A stretch of DNA of 64,000 nt, from assembly GCA_019614645.1 (NCBI GenBank), contig JABWDB010000035.1:1736001-1800000 (forward strand), read 5' to 3'. The DNA is from Stratiolaelaps scimitus. Lineage: Eukaryota; Arthropoda; Arachnida; Mesostigmata; Laelapidae. How positions within the stretch are numbered: the first letter of the stretch is position 1; every line of letters starts with the position of its first letter. Under the pieces are notes generated by a model that saw only the letters and a list, made by a program, of their open reading frames with translations, did no database searches and had not been told where the DNA came from. Position numbers and translations under genes: made by a program. Positions 1 to 13,400 of the stretch are shown one piece after another.

Positions 1-3000
1 CTGTATCAGCATGCTGAACCGGTGCTTTGGGTTAGATAGATCGAAAAATGGTTTCCAACCTTAGCTCTGTTGATTGTATTTGTGGTAATCGTGTCTCTGT
101 ACTGAGACGCTGCTGTGCTGGTCCATAACGAATAATATGTGTAAGTGTATATACTGGAGGTATGGGTATAGTGGGGTTTTCTAACGTACAGTATATTTAA
201 GGTTGAAGTTATCGATTCTCCACAAATTTATTTCCAATTCCAGACCGTCATAGTGAGTCGGTATTAGGTAATGGCCGCCCTGTTCTGCGTGACTGATTAA
301 ATAAAGAAAGTATTCGATAAAGTACACAAATATGATTAAGGTTATTGTGAAATATAGATTCAATTCTAGAGTTCAGAAATGGTTCCAGGTAAAAGTTAAA
401 TGTATTTTGTGGATTCTCTTTTGCACATTTTACTCCGTCTTGGGAGATTTCCACCCAAACGATGTTGATTGAAATCGACTTAAATTCCCTGTATCGACAC
501 CCACGAAAATATCATACATCTGGACGCAAGAGGGTATCTGAAATAAGTCGCCGTTTCTGTTCAGATCAGAGGGAACGGATGAGTTGTAGGACCTCCATGT
601 GTATAGTTTTGTTTATATGACCCTTATAATGTAGTCGTCGACTACAAAATATGTCGTTCAACATCAATGCTTTTATTGGAACAATACAACTAGCTCTACC
701 TTGCATTGTATTTACAATGGACCACGCGCAATGTCAGCACCACCACCGCAGTCATTGTTTAAAGCAAAGAGAGTACGCATGGAATTGTTGACGTTTGCTT
801 TGAGAAGCTAGCAGAGATCTGTACCTGATCGGCCTTATTGGCCTAGCTTTCAGGAGCGCTGAATTGTACGACCACAAGAATAACAATCATGGTTGATCAT
901 GCAAAATAGTGATGATCATCGTCATAGTATATTGTGAATCAACTCTGATAACACATCGAACAGAGCCTGTTCTGAAATCATCACCCGAATACAAATTGAA
1001 TTGAGCAAATATGATTAGTGCTTTAAAGATGTATCGTATATTGGTAGATACGAATAGACGTGGGACAAGTAGTATTTGAAAACAGCAGATCACAACTTAA
1101 AAAATACAGAGTTAAACAAGCAGTTTAAAACCTAAGAAAAAAAAGCTTTAAACAAGTAGTTTTAAACCTCAAAACGATGGGCTCAAACCTGCCCGATGGT
1201 CTCCGTCAGAACTCAGTGGTGCTCCATGAAGTTCTAGCCAAATAGGCAATGTAGCCCGACCAGGATGGATTTCAGCTCGCTTGATAGACAAACCGAGACT
1301 TCGATACCAATCATTGCTGATACACGCTAATAAAGTATAATCATAAAATCCAACTCTATAGAGCGTTGATGGGAAATTACTGGCGGGAAGCCGGGAAATA
1401 CTGTCACATCCGGCCGCTTTAAATAAATCAGACGAATGCGTTGGATCTGCGCTCAGGTCTTTCTCAGGTGTGTATGTTGTGCCTTGTCTGAGTTGCTTAC
1501 CTTGTCGGCTTCTAAGTTTGCTCCAGTCGTCGCCAATATCTATATATATATATATATATACTTTATACGAATATATATATATATATTTAATGCTTGTGTA
1601 TTCTAGCTCTTCCCACTCCTGTGATTTTTACGCTCGTTTCGTTGGCTTCTTCCGACGTTCGCGCACCGCACCGTACTACACTTCGCAATTCTGCCTTGAC
1701 GTGTTTATGAGCGCTTGTACGACAACCACTATATGTCCTATGTGTCTTACTGTCGAGTACCACATGAAATAGTACTGTGTGTTGTTGGTCCTGCTACTCG
1801 CTGCACTTCAGGCCCTGTCTCAGGCCGAAACCTCACACTCTCGCCACCATTATAGCCTCTCACTTTCAGACCGGCGAGGAGGTGGCCAGTGCAGTCAAGG
1901 ATGGCTGGACGATCAACACTTGATCGGACGAGAGAAGGGAAGACGTTCTTTTTCAAGAAAGCTGAAACAAAGGGAAGATTGAAAACTATCGAAGCAAACC
2001 TGCCGAGATCGTATCGAATGCATCGAGCTACGCTTGGCCTTTGCGTTGGAAGAAATATGACCTAGAGCGCATACGTGCCCTCCGCAGCGTTCATTTGTCA
2101 ATGCCGCTTAACGGGCTTTTGTTTGCCTGCTTCAGAATAATGATTGATTGAGTTCGGGTAGGTTCAGACCGTTGACGTAGAAGGTACGAGCGCAAACTAG
2201 TCATTCCTAAATTTCAAATAATTGTACTTCAGTTGGTGTTGTTTCACGGGGTGATTGCGGATAAGAGAACGTTCGAACAACAGCTGAAATGAATCAGTTC
2301 ATCACCACGATGGCGTAAGGGTAAGGCGTCAAAGCCTTAATAGAATCTTAAGCGCTCATTGGTTTACTCGCCAAACGAGTGATACTCAGTGGCGTTCCAA
2401 AATGATTCTTATGAGTTCTTACAGCTTGTAGAAAAACAAAGAATAACAATATGATGTGATCGCATGAATATGGTCACACTCCCAACCAGTAACATATTCG
2501 AAGTGCTTCGCACGATCCATGGACAAGTCCTTCATCTATCTAGTGTTTTATTCGCGCTGGGAGGGTTCCAAAAACAAAAGTAGTACAAATATTTCTTTGA
2601 AGACAACGTAAAGTTTATTAATGTATCATTAAACACTCAACTTGGTTTTAACTCAAACGCCGTTAACCCCTGCAAAGGAAGAGGTAACCTCAAACACACA
2701 GACATATATATATATATATATATAAGCAAGGAATCATATCAACATGTTCTAGTACTACTGCCAGGTAGCTGCTAGGGTCGTAGCATTGTGTGAGAAATCA
2801 GACAATCATTCGATGAATGACATCGTTCACACCTCTCGATGTTTACCTACATTGCAACACATGATTTGTATCAGGGGCTGCAAAACTTTTCGCAAGTTGC
2901 AATATCGACTCAGCTTCATTCAGTTTCACACATATGACAACGTGCTCATAAACGGGAACGGGAGCGCTGTCGGCAGAGTTGGGTATTCGTCAGGTTAGAC

Positions 3001-3234
3001 CCAGACATTGCTTGACGAGCTGAAATCAAAAAACAAACACATCACTGCGGTGTTAGCTATGCGCCATGATGGACAGCATGTAAATGCGCATTTTTTTAAG
3101 GCGAACAAATTCTCGAACCCCGTAACCAGACGCGATACAGCTCTTCGTCATGAAATCGTACGGTAGCAAAGTATGGGAGGGGGGGACAGGCGTGCTCTTC
3201 GTCATTTCCTCTATCCGACCTCGCAGAACTAGTA
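1..3234. other. Intergenic DNA, no gene recognised
   Basis: Only short ORFs without convincing splice signals or protein-like composition were seen. Two (TA)n microsatellites lie near 1540-1586 and 2704-2724. Around 2311-2370 there is a stretch with a tRNA A-box-like sequence (TGGCGTAAGGG), possibly a SINE fragment. The stretch just below 3235 would be the 3' UTR of the LIM gene that ends on the minus strand. Confidence 0.5.
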
Positions 3235-3373
3235 TTATATATACCTCTCGTCTCGTCCCAAGTCGACAATATCCTTGGGAATCTTGAGATCGCCATCGGT
3301 TCGCCGTCTCGACGAGAGCCTCTTCTTCATTTCGTTGGGAAGACAGGCGTCACAGAAGAGGACATCATTTATG
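3235..3373 (-). CDS. LIM gene terminal exon: second zinc finger of module 2
   Basis: After a GTTACAG acceptor it encodes DINDVLFCDACLP, completing LIM module 2, then a short basic tail (KKRLSSRRR) and an acidic end, with stop TAA at 3235-3237. The VLFCD core matches module 1. Confidence 0.8.
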
Positions 3374-6300
3374 CTGTAACTAGTCGCAAATGGGTTTGGC
3401 AGAATAATTGTTACTTGCCTTATTTGCTATTGGTGTTTTTGCTAAAGCTGAACAGTAAAAGCAGACGATCGCTATAGGGTGGACGATACGTGTAGAATAA
3501 TCCATGATAGATCATATGTGAAGTATATGTCCACTCTGTATGTCACCTGGTGAGTGAGTCACTCACTCGAAGTAGCCGACGGCCGATCGCAAAGCCTTGC
3601 CACATTTTGAGCATTGAATGCAATCCCGATGCCATGTTCGACCGAGGCATTTCTCGCGTTCGTCCGGGTGAACGGTCTTGTTGCAGCGGCCGCAAAAGTG
3701 ATGAGTCCTTACACCTATGACCCCGCCAGCTTGCGTCTGCCAAATGCACCCAATAGAACAAAAAAGAAACGGCTGTTAGCTAATAGGTGTTGTAGCTGGC
3801 TAGCTAGCTTCGATTTATGAGGGGTTTAGCGAAATTTAGCCAGGGAGCTCGCTAGCCACGATGCATCGAATTGCCTGTCATTGAGAAACTTTCTTTGATG
3901 GAATTGCTACTATGATGGCATTGCAAAGACAAGTGTCTGGAAGAAAGATCCATAGCTACTTGAGGCGAGCCGTGGCCCACGAATTGGAACCTACGATATA
4001 CGGTCGACTTGTCTAAGACATTGGTTTGCCGTGACAAAAAACAGGTTCGGCCTAGGACCAAACATGTGACCCTCAAGATCGGATTTGCAGGTCTCCTTCG
4101 GCTGAGAGATAAGCAATGTTGTGTTTCAAACGAGAAGGCAAATATAGCAAATACAGGACGTTATATTGCATTGGTCATTCAAACGACCGCAAAAGCATGG
4201 AGGATAACAACCGAAAGGTCAAATATAGGACAAATCACAATGCCGACTCGTTCTACGAATTCGTTAGCAATTGCGCCTAATGTGGGGTCAGCTTTGCGTC
4301 CTATATAAAGACGGTGGTCCTGCCGTGGCTGGCCTAAGCAGGGAGGTATAGATCTTCAAGAAGAACAACGTTAAACAAGACGTTCAGACACGCTTCCACA
4401 TGCGCATGTATTATGTATCTTGCCAATTCGATACTTCGTACTTCGATTAATTGAAACTCACCCCAGCGTGGTTAATTTTATCTGCGATTTCTCGAACGCT
4501 GAAATTGAAAATCGGAAATTAGTTTGGTATGTAGCTGTCACCATTTGGCACGATCATCAGTGGTTTTTGGTCTCCTGAGTGGTCGAAGCAATTTGGTGTG
4601 TTCCACCGTAGGACTTCACCCGTACCGAGCGGCGTTAGCTGTTCAAGACGGTCCAAGCGTTACTTATTTCTCGATGAGCTATATGGAACCAGCCACTGCT
4701 GAAACAATATTACGGGCTGCTTCGTACATTTATATATCCGACTTATGGCATATGTTAGGTATTAGAATTCACTAACGGTTCACTGTTCGCCCAAGCATCA
4801 AAGGAAATGAACATGAGTGCTGGTCGGTCGGCATCACAGCTGAACCTGAAGTCTTAACTGACGTAAGCATTTTTGTGGCTCATCTGGATGAATTGTCAAA
4901 AAGAAAAACAAGGGAGAAATCTAAGAAGAATCTAAGAAGAACAGCGTGTGCTTCATAAACACTTTATATGCATTTGATTTTATAGGTACGAATAGCAAAA
5001 TGGCTAGGTTAAGCTGCGAACACCCGCGTATTGCGCGCTCGTATTCGAGAGGTTAAATGTCATATACAAGGGGTACCTGCCTCGGCCTCGCCCGCTCCAC
5101 ATTGTCAAGAGCGCTGGAGAATCGCCTAAAATCAACACAATCACCTAGAATCAACACAAGATGCTTGGTTTTTTGATAATCGCTTCCCCGAGCAGAATAC
5201 ATATAAATGAAATACGCTTCATTTCTGGTCGTTATTGGATAATCCACAGTACAAGATAGAGGGTGGTGGTCCCCAAAGTAGGCTTACAATAGAATAATAC
5301 CTAGGTCTACAGTTGGCAAAACACGGAGTACATTACAGTCCCATAAAATCACTCACTATACCATTAGCGACCGGTCGATATATATGCATCACACTAGCGA
5401 GATGCACCGCCAACTCCCAAGTTGTAATATCGTCACCGAAACATTGATTTCATTTTCATCTGCTAGAACGTTGTTAGATCAAATCCAGAGAGTATGTCTG
5501 TCTCAGTGCCGTCGGTCGCCAACACAACTGTCCATGCAATTTCAAAAAACCGCTCGCGTACTAGAAAGCTTCGTAACACACCGACCTGGCTGGTTTAGGC
5601 GGTGTCAGCTCAACGGTCCTTTCAGTATGTTCGTCCACATCCCAATTTAACTTCCATCCAGAGCCGTTACCATAGCGTATTCCATGATGTCGCTCGGGCG
5701 AACCTGGACGAGGTCCCTTGCTCCGGGGAAATGTGTCCGAGAGGGGACGGTTGTGAACGTAAATAGTTCGCGGTGTAGGCCGCGGGCAAAAAGCCTCGAT
5801 AGGGGAATAACCCAAGTTCGGGATATCAGTGTCATCAAATGGATCGCGCACATTTCCGAACGGCAACTTCGGTTCGCAGTTTTCCACCGGCGCAAATTCT
5901 GTACCCGTCCGCAGCCTATGCCAATGACATACAAACGCTTATTAAAACGCTATTGAGTGGCAGCTAATCTCTGCAAATGTTAGACGAACCGCCTACGCTT
6001 AATGACACCCGCAATCAACTGAGTTGAAGTATTAGGCAATGAGATGCAACTGCTGTTTAGGAGTTTACGGGAGCGTCTTCCGGCAAAAAGACGGGGTACT
6101 AGGGCAGACCGATGGGTGTATCTTATAAGACGTTTGGCCCTCAATGGAAGAGGTTTTCAACCTTGGGACGTGGATTTCAAGGAGGAAGCTCTGTCGCTCA
6201 ACGAGCTCGCTTATTCCCGTGTATACATACGCTGGTGCAGATTCAGCTACCTCGGAGGTCTTTCGTGGACCTTAGCACGTAACTCTAATTAATCTACGTG

Positions 6301-7360
6301 GCACCTTTCACGCGCGAGAATAGCAAGATCTAGCAAGCTGTTAGATACGTTAGTACTCGGCGGGCAGAGGAGGCTCAAAATATGATTCCAAACGAATAAA
6401 TGGTAGATTTCTTAGAAAAAAAATGCATTGCAGTAGTTTAACGGTGCCGCATTCTAAATACTTAACACCTCTAGTCGTTGAAGAGATGAACGAAAACTAT
6501 AACTCATACAGTTCGGACTTGGAGCAGCGCTGTTCATCCTGTTCGATATTGTTGAGGGAGCGGGTATATGGTTGTGGTGATTCAGCCGACGATAGCGACA
6601 AGTTTTGCCTGTTAAGGAAATGGGGTGTCGCAGAATATGAAGTCCACTATTTAGGAACCTCGAGTCGTTAACCAAGTAAATCAGTGGGCATGCTACAGAA
6701 ACAACCAGATTTGTTGTGCTGTTATATTTTAGTTGTTACGTAAGCATCACTGGTTGAATATGTTTGCGGTATACGACACAATATGCAATGTAAACTATAT
6801 TGCATTCTTTGCTCAATGATAACAAAAGCCTTTTGTGAAGCTGCAGTTCCGTTAATCGGCTCAATTTGAACTTGAAACCTGAAATCGTTCTGAGACTAAA
6901 TTCGCTTAATTCACCCATTGGGTGAATGCGTAGCTTTCGCTCATTAACGATGTATTCATACAGAGTTTCCAGTGTCCAGTGTTCACTGATTTCGTCGGGC
7001 GATCTTGTTCTCCTCGAGAACAGATAGTTCGTGGCCAATTCCTGCCGGTAACATTTATCGCAGAAGAGGACGTGGTCGACGCTGAAAACGAGAAGAAAAT
7101 GGGAGCGGTGTGATAGCAATCGGTTCGCACCACTGATGCGATTTCCGAGACACATCTGCCTGTGTAGTTCGTTATGAGTCGGGGCGGGGTTGGTGGGCGA
7201 TGAGGTGAAACTCACTCATTGTAGTTACTCTGCGACAAGCGATTGTGACATTTCGAACATTGGAGGCAGCCTCGATGCCATATCTGGTCGAGGCAGAGCA
7301 CTTGCTCGGCGGCGTATACAGCGCGCTTACAGCCACCGCATTGGCGCGTACCTGGCGAAT
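3235..7360 (-). CDS. Two-LIM-domain protein, 3' part of gene (model)
   Basis: LIM domains are paired zinc fingers that hold protein partners, often on actin structures or in transcription complexes. On the minus strand I can join 7360-7216, 7081-6987, 5898-5671, 3729-3567 and 3373-3235. All phases agree and give about 255 codons ending in TAA. LIM 1 reads CGGC, 17 residues, HRGC, LQC, SKC, 17 residues, CDKC. LIM 2 reads CGRC, 17 residues, HRDC, IQC, SKC, 18 residues, CDAC. All zinc ligands are present in both. The two modules share an identically placed phase-2 intron, so one arose by duplication of the other. The middle exon is proline-rich. The 5' exons upstream of 7360 were not found, and the first splice site could also be at 7351. 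The LIM calls are firm. That both belong to one gene rather than two tandem genes is inference. I do not recognise the subfamily; the first halves faintly recall LASP/EPLIN-type LIMs. Confidence 0.6.
3567..3729 (-). CDS. LIM gene exon: first zinc finger of LIM module 2
   Basis: It encodes HHFCGRC, TWHRDC, QCSKC and ends CTACTTCGA before a GTGAGT donor (phase 2), the same position as the intron in module 1. An alternative acceptor TTGGCAG would start the exon at 3736 in phase 0. That upstream site has the better pyrimidine tract and would suit a model in which this is a separate gene. Confidence 0.8.
5671..5898 (-). CDS. Candidate proline-rich linker exon of the LIM gene
   Basis: The open frame begins after a GGTACAG acceptor and is rich in P, R and G, with motifs such as RPTPRTIYV and KGPRPGSPER. 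It runs to a stop at 5561. A GTAACG donor at 5670 gives an exon that starts and ends in phase 1, matching the LIM exons on both sides. No family was recognised. Position and phase are the only reasons to place it in the LIM gene; it could instead be a terminal exon of something else ending at 5561. Confidence 0.4.
6987..7081 (-). CDS. LIM gene exon: second zinc finger of LIM module 1
   Basis: It follows a TTTTCAG acceptor and completes the phase-2 codon. It encodes VLFCDKC, the last zinc ligands, and a basic stretch. I end it at a GTGAAC donor because that gives the phase needed by the linker exon. If that donor is not used, the frame stays open to a TAA at 6736-6738, adding 83 residues of non-LIM sequence as an alternative C-terminus. 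Confidence 0.6.
7216..7360 (-). CDS. LIM gene exon: first zinc finger of LIM module 1
   Basis: This encodes the CGGC, WHRGC, QCSKC half of a LIM domain. It ends AAC TAC AAT GA before a GTGAG donor (phase 2). The acceptor chosen is ACACAG; CGCCAG nine bases downstream keeps the same frame. Confidence 0.8.
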
Positions 7361-7507
7361 CTGTGTCCAAAACGGTGAACCTTCGATTAGAAGCGAGCGA
7401 ATCAATGTTCCTGTACTAGGTTATATTTAGATTAGGGACCTCTTGGGCATCCGGCCTTTACCACCAAATGTAAGCGATGTCGGCAGTGGAACTGACACAG
7501 TAGACTA

Positions 7508-7584
<77 letters not shown>

Positions 7585-10284
7585 AACTCAAATGACGATA
7601 CTAAACCTGAGCTACAATTGCCAACCTAGTATGAGCGTCAAACATTGAATCTCACGCGTGGCGGGTCAACCCAGACGCCTTCCATAAAGTCGATACAAGT
7701 AAATGCCTTGAAGTGACCGATGAACGATTGGCTAGAGGCGTTGTGGCTGTCAACGAAAGTGGATTTTTTCAAATAAGATCAATTCACACTCGATTTATGG
7801 TTGAGCGACTAATCATTCAGTTGCCTCTATTCGTCAAAGGTGCCAGTAATGCCAAAACGACAATGCATTTGTCGTGCTGAAGTTGTTGAAAATAAACACA
7901 ACACAGTGGCCAGTTGCAGTTTATAGAATGTTGTCACAGTTGATGCCTCAGACCGTGTTCGTGAGGAAAGTGGCCATACAAACCTCTACACAAGTTATCC
8001 CAGAACTTGAAGCGACTCGCAAACGACGAACTAACTGGGCTGCCCATAGCCGAGCCACTGCGCGGAGATACTAACAGTTTATACGGGAGAAACTCTAACG
8101 TTGTTGTTGTTATTGGTCAATGAGGCAACGCCTCCTTTTTCTGGCTCCCCCAAAGCTCTGTGTGTCTCCGGAACCTAAGTGAACCAGCGGATATTTCGGA
8201 AGGTTGCTCGGTTTTGTTGATGAGACACGGAATTGATGAACTTTGCTTTCCACAATGACAATTAGGCTGTGCGGCTTTTTGTACAGTGACACGAAGCGTG
8301 CTGTGATCGTTTAGCAGCTTCGCCGGCTGCTCAAAACATTGAAAATGTGCACCGATGGTAAACAGACGATCTCCTTACTCGTCCGCCATATGCCAGCCGC
8401 CAATGTGTTGAGTACATCACATGCGACGCGAACCTGCGCGGCGAAGAAGCCTTTCATAATCTCGACGGCGAGAAGCGAATGTTGTCAAGAGCTATAAATA
8501 TGACAAACGCAGCAACGTGAGCCGTTTCTGGCGAGAGAAGTATTCGACCAGATCCCACCATCATGTGCCGCCTCCGCCGGAGACAACGTTCACTAATTGA
8601 TAATACGATGTTATCTATAATAGAACAGATAGATTCTTACAAAAGCAGCGATCTCGATTCGAAATTGATTAAAATCCAAGGGCTCCTATTAATGCTATCA
8701 GGATGAGTGCGCTAGCTCGTGTACCCTTGCGCCTACCCGCCTCAACCCCCCGGGTATTGGGTTGATTTTGCACGAAGCCCCTTGCGAGAAATTCATTCAC
8801 AGGTTTTTTTCTTTTTATCCTATGTTGAATACCGAAACACCTACCGGAAACAGCTCTTCATAATATGAAGAGTCGCAAACATATCCAGTGAATAAATCCG
8901 CCACTTGTTTTCTGTACGTATGCCTCCTCGGACTGGAAAGCCGCGTTGTTTTCATTTAGCCATATCAATGCCTTGTATGATACTATAACTTGGCAACGAG
9001 TGTATTAGCATACCACGGGGCGGTCTCATCAAACGTAACACAGGTGATACGATCCCATCTGTATCTTATGCTTCTGTACCTTGTTGCGACATAATGATCT
9101 GTAATCTGGCTGAGAACCTTTCAGCCGATCCATATTGACATGTCATATAATAAGGCAAATTGGGCCGTACCTCAGTAGGAAATAATCTGTCCTTGACAGA
9201 ATGTCTGAATGCGACCGATTCAATGATTTGTTGGTTTGCCGACGACGACAACAACATAGGTTCCTGACTATCACCGGATGATCGGTACATAAATTTATCG
9301 ATCTGACGTACACATGTGAATTTCCTGAATGTTCCGCTGCGACTGCTTTGTTTTTGCGCCCGTTTATGTCAACTATATGTTTGCATTTGCAGGATAGACT
9401 ATCTACAAGTTTCGTTTTTCATTAGCAAACATACAAGGAAACATGGCCTCATGCTCGTGTTGCACTAAGCCCTCTTGTCACCAGAAGATCGACGGTTTTC
9501 AATGGGAATCAATTGGATCTGTTGATCCATCAGGGAGCGCCGTGTCTGCCTGGCCGAAATACAAGGGAGATCATTTTTGCATGACACATAATGTCATTTT
9601 GCCACGAATCGGTGACCACAGTAAATATCAGCTGTGCGGTGATGTGATACTGTCCACTCATAATTGAATAGCTACCAAGAGATAGGATTATGTCATATTT
9701 TTTGATTGACAGCTTTAACTTCGCTAGTTGTCCGCTATACATAGAACGACTTAACACTTTTAGTTTGGTTGTTTGTATGTAAAAATTGATTTTTTTTAGC
9801 CTTTGACACTCCATTATGCCACGTGTATTCTCTTCGCAATCGAGAATTATTATCGTTAACGAATTAGAATTCTTATTAATTATTATCACTTATCTAGAAC
9901 GGATTTACTCTCTTACAAAAAGGCTCAACCGAGCCTCACAAGCTTTCCGGCAGATTTCAGCAGTCAAAACTGATGCTCTAATCAGCCGAAGCAAATCCGC
10001 GATTGTGCGAACGTCGCTCTGCCAACGACGAGGCCATGAGCAAATGCAGCATATGTCCGCACACGGGATGATGCATGCAGGTGTATGCACGCACACACAC
10101 AACCGACGGATAACGTTCACGGCGCTGGAACGTGGCAGATATCGATGCACCGACGTCTCGCCGACCTCTTGCCCTTCCCAGCCGCCGCGATCTACTCGCC
10201 TAGATCAATCACATCACGAGCGGATCATAGTGAAGCTAGCCAACGAGCGCTGAGCCTCTTTTTCGTGTCAGCCATTGTGACATC
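7361..10284. other. Spacer between divergent LIM and Lsm14-like genes
   Basis: This should contain the 5' exons of the minus-strand LIM gene and the promoter of the plus-strand Lsm14-like gene, but neither could be pinned down. It holds the longest (TA)n tract of the window (7506-7577). An ORF of 145 codons at 9816-10253 (+) has a simple composition and no support as a protein. A CA-rich stretch lies at 10085-10105. Confidence 0.4.
7506..7577. repeat. (TA)n microsatellite, about 35 units
   Basis: An almost pure TA dinucleotide run, the longest in the window, likely polymorphic. Confidence 0.97.
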
Positions 10285-10408
10285 ATGACCATCACGGTAG
10301 CGCTCCCGCAGCGAGGTGACGAAGTGGCCATCCTCACAACGACGAACGACATCTATACGGGTCGCTTTCTAAATGTGACTAAAAACAGGGCCGTCCGCAT
10401 GACCAACG
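10285..10408 (+). CDS. Lsm14-like exon 1 (start, LSm strands 1-3)
   Basis: ATG at 10285 in the context GACATCATGA is the first methionine consistent with the LSm fold. The exon encodes DEVAILTTTNDIYTGRFL and ends at AACG before GTGAGT (phase 1). Confidence 0.75.
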
Positions 10409-13400
10409 GTGAGTACGCCTTGAGTGAGTCTTCCTCGTTCATTTGATAGGAAATCCATTGCTAAATTGTCTGGGACCTGTCGATCGTGCTTAGAATGTCC
10501 ACGTGCGCAAGAGATTTTGTGCGCGGTGGACCGACCGTCCACTGGTCCGCCATGACACACTGTCTGTAATGAACTTGGCTGTGTACCGCCAAATCAGCCT
10601 TAGGAGGAGGTTGATTCAGAGGTCGCCGGAGATGCTTCCCTAACGTGCTACGAAGCTAAGCTGATGCGATGTAATGAAACGTATTCTTTGCCTGGACTAT
10701 TTGCTGGCTAAAAACAAAACAACAACCTCGCAATACATTGGATACAGACCTGTAATATTCCTCTATATAGAGTCTCTGCGAAGCGTTTTTAATGCCCTAA
10801 TTTTTCATGATCAAAAGATCGCCCTTTGGTTTACGGATACGTCCGGACACATTTTGTCCAGAAATTCAAACATATTATCAAATATGATCTGGCTGACTGT
10901 TCAAGTAGCCTATGGAGTTTCTGGATGTCTCAATCATCATCGTGGCGTCCTCCCACGCATTCCACCATAATAGTTAATCAGATCACCACCTGAGTAACAA
11001 CACCTTTTATTTTATTTTTATCTCTTTTATTTATTTTTATTTTATCGAGAACTCAAGCGTATTATATTGCAATTCCGAAAATAAACCTGATTTTTGAAAC
11101 TTGAAACTTGCATAGATCAGAATTTTGTGTTTTGTTCGGAGTGGCCCGAGCCTCGGCTCGACCAGGGGACACTCGCTACGCACCGACTCAGTCCGGTGGG
11201 CGGTGGAATTACACGTCCATTGCGTAGTATTGTGCTGGAATATGCTATCGTCAGCGTCACCTCACCTAACGTATGCCTCACCATTGGTTGCAATCTCTTG
11301 TGTGGCCGCTAACGTTCGCCAAATGAAAATGGACGCTCGTCTGTGGTGCTGAAAGTTTTCCAATGTAGCTCTTCTCCCATCAGACATTTATCGATGCAGA
11401 TCTGTATGGCCACATTACGATGACAAATATCATAAGGCAAACATCCTCAGTCCCCAGATGAGGCCTGCCCCGGCAGGGTTGAGCGAGCGAGCTGCTCAGC
11501 CCAACGCCGTAATCGTTTGTACGCGGTGGATTGCTGTTCATTATTTTGGCCTCGTCATCTTTGTAGCCGGTCCTCCTCCGCCGCTACCATCCACTACGCA
11601 TTTCCGCCATTTTGACAAAAATCAAGCAATTTCTCCCTATGTATCTCAAGTTTAAAATCATTTACTGAGTGCGCATGACGCACTCAATACATGTGCGTAT
11701 ATTGGGTGGATTCATGTGCGTGTAATTGGTGCGTGGATTCTTTTATACGAAGCAATGGTTTTTGTCGATTGTCGTGTATATATACATCCTCATACTGATG
11801 TAGGAGATGGCTCGGTTTTGTGTATTGGGGAGCTTGAGATGCGTGCTTGGTAATAATAACAATAACAACGCGGATCGTAATCACAGTCGAGCAATTTGGT
11901 GGCCTGGTGGTGCATTCGTGTGCGCCTTCGGAGGAGACGGACGTAGGTGCACGGGTTCGATCCCCACTGTTCGACATTTACATTTAGGGGTCCGTCTTAC
12001 GAAGTATGCGAAGCAATGCTACCGTGGACGTTAAAAGAGAGTCAGCCCGTTAGGGCCAGCCCGAAAAAGTTTAGGATCGTAATCACCTCCATATGATTGT
12101 GATTTATGATGAATTTTTCGCGGTTTGTCGATGTATTTCGTAGGTTTAGATTAGAACTTTATGTATATATATCTAAATTCTAATTTTACTAATTTGATAC
12201 AATTATTATCATCTACTACTAAATTTATTATTATAATACTTGCACTATTATAAGTACTATAGCAGTTATATTAATAATAACCTAACTGAAGCCTGAGTGT
12301 GTATTAACCGAAAAACTTTGACATTGCAGCTTGTTGTGGGGGCCGATTCATCGGCCAAATTCAGTTCAAGGAAAATGACATTCGTACAATGCACATCGTT
12401 GTAGGTGAGTTCACAGGATGACAACTCTCCATGGGTCCCATTCCACATTTAGGTTACCTGTATCCGAATTTGAACGCAACCGACAAGTATCTAAGTTTCA
12501 GCAAATACAAAATGTTGTCACAAAGGTCTACAAACCTCGCTGTGTTGGATGGTATAATAGGGATGATATCACCTAATCATTATTATTACCATCATCATAA
12601 TTATAATTTAAGTTCGGTGACCGACGATCTCTTGTGTTCGACAGACCGCGGTCAAGCACCGCTAGTAGATCCGGCCATTGTCGGGTCACAGTCGTATCGA
12701 GGCGGCAACCGGAACCTCTGGATGAACAAGCAGAACTTCTATAGGCAAAATAATGCCAATCTTTATGGCAGTAACAACTTCTCCCACCAGGTACGTCCCC
12801 GTCTTGATGATGAAACTCTCAATTTTCGACACCAAGCACCGAGTGCTGTTAATGTCTCGGCTAGCCACGGCGCCGATGTGGTGGCCTTAGAAGACCACGG
12901 GTAGAGAGTGTGCCACCGAGGTGCATCCAAAATTAAATTGTGCGGGCTGCTATAAGAGGTAGCGCGAAGCGATCCCTGATCGTGCTTCTATCGAACCTCC
13001 GCAAAAAAGAGACATAAACATTTGAATTATAGGTTTTCAATATTTTTTTATCATATATACATGAAACAGCACGATGTGTAGTCAGCAGGCGAACGTGTAG
13101 TCTAAATATAAGAGAAAATGAACCATACGATTTGGGAAACACATCGTCTTCGTTCCCTTTGAAGGCTTTCTCGTTATTCGAGAGAAACGCGTCCTTTTTT
13201 GATCTCGTTCGCTGGCGGAGTCACAATGCTAACCTAACATATAGGGTCGAGTAGGATCTTATACGTGACATTCAATCGTTCCCGAGTCGTTGTTGCCTGT
13301 GGGCAATCGTCTTCTCGAGGGAAAGTGTTCCGTTTGTCATCGTACTCTGTCCAACCAACTAACGGTATACATTTCAGTATACTCCGGGCCATCAACGAGG

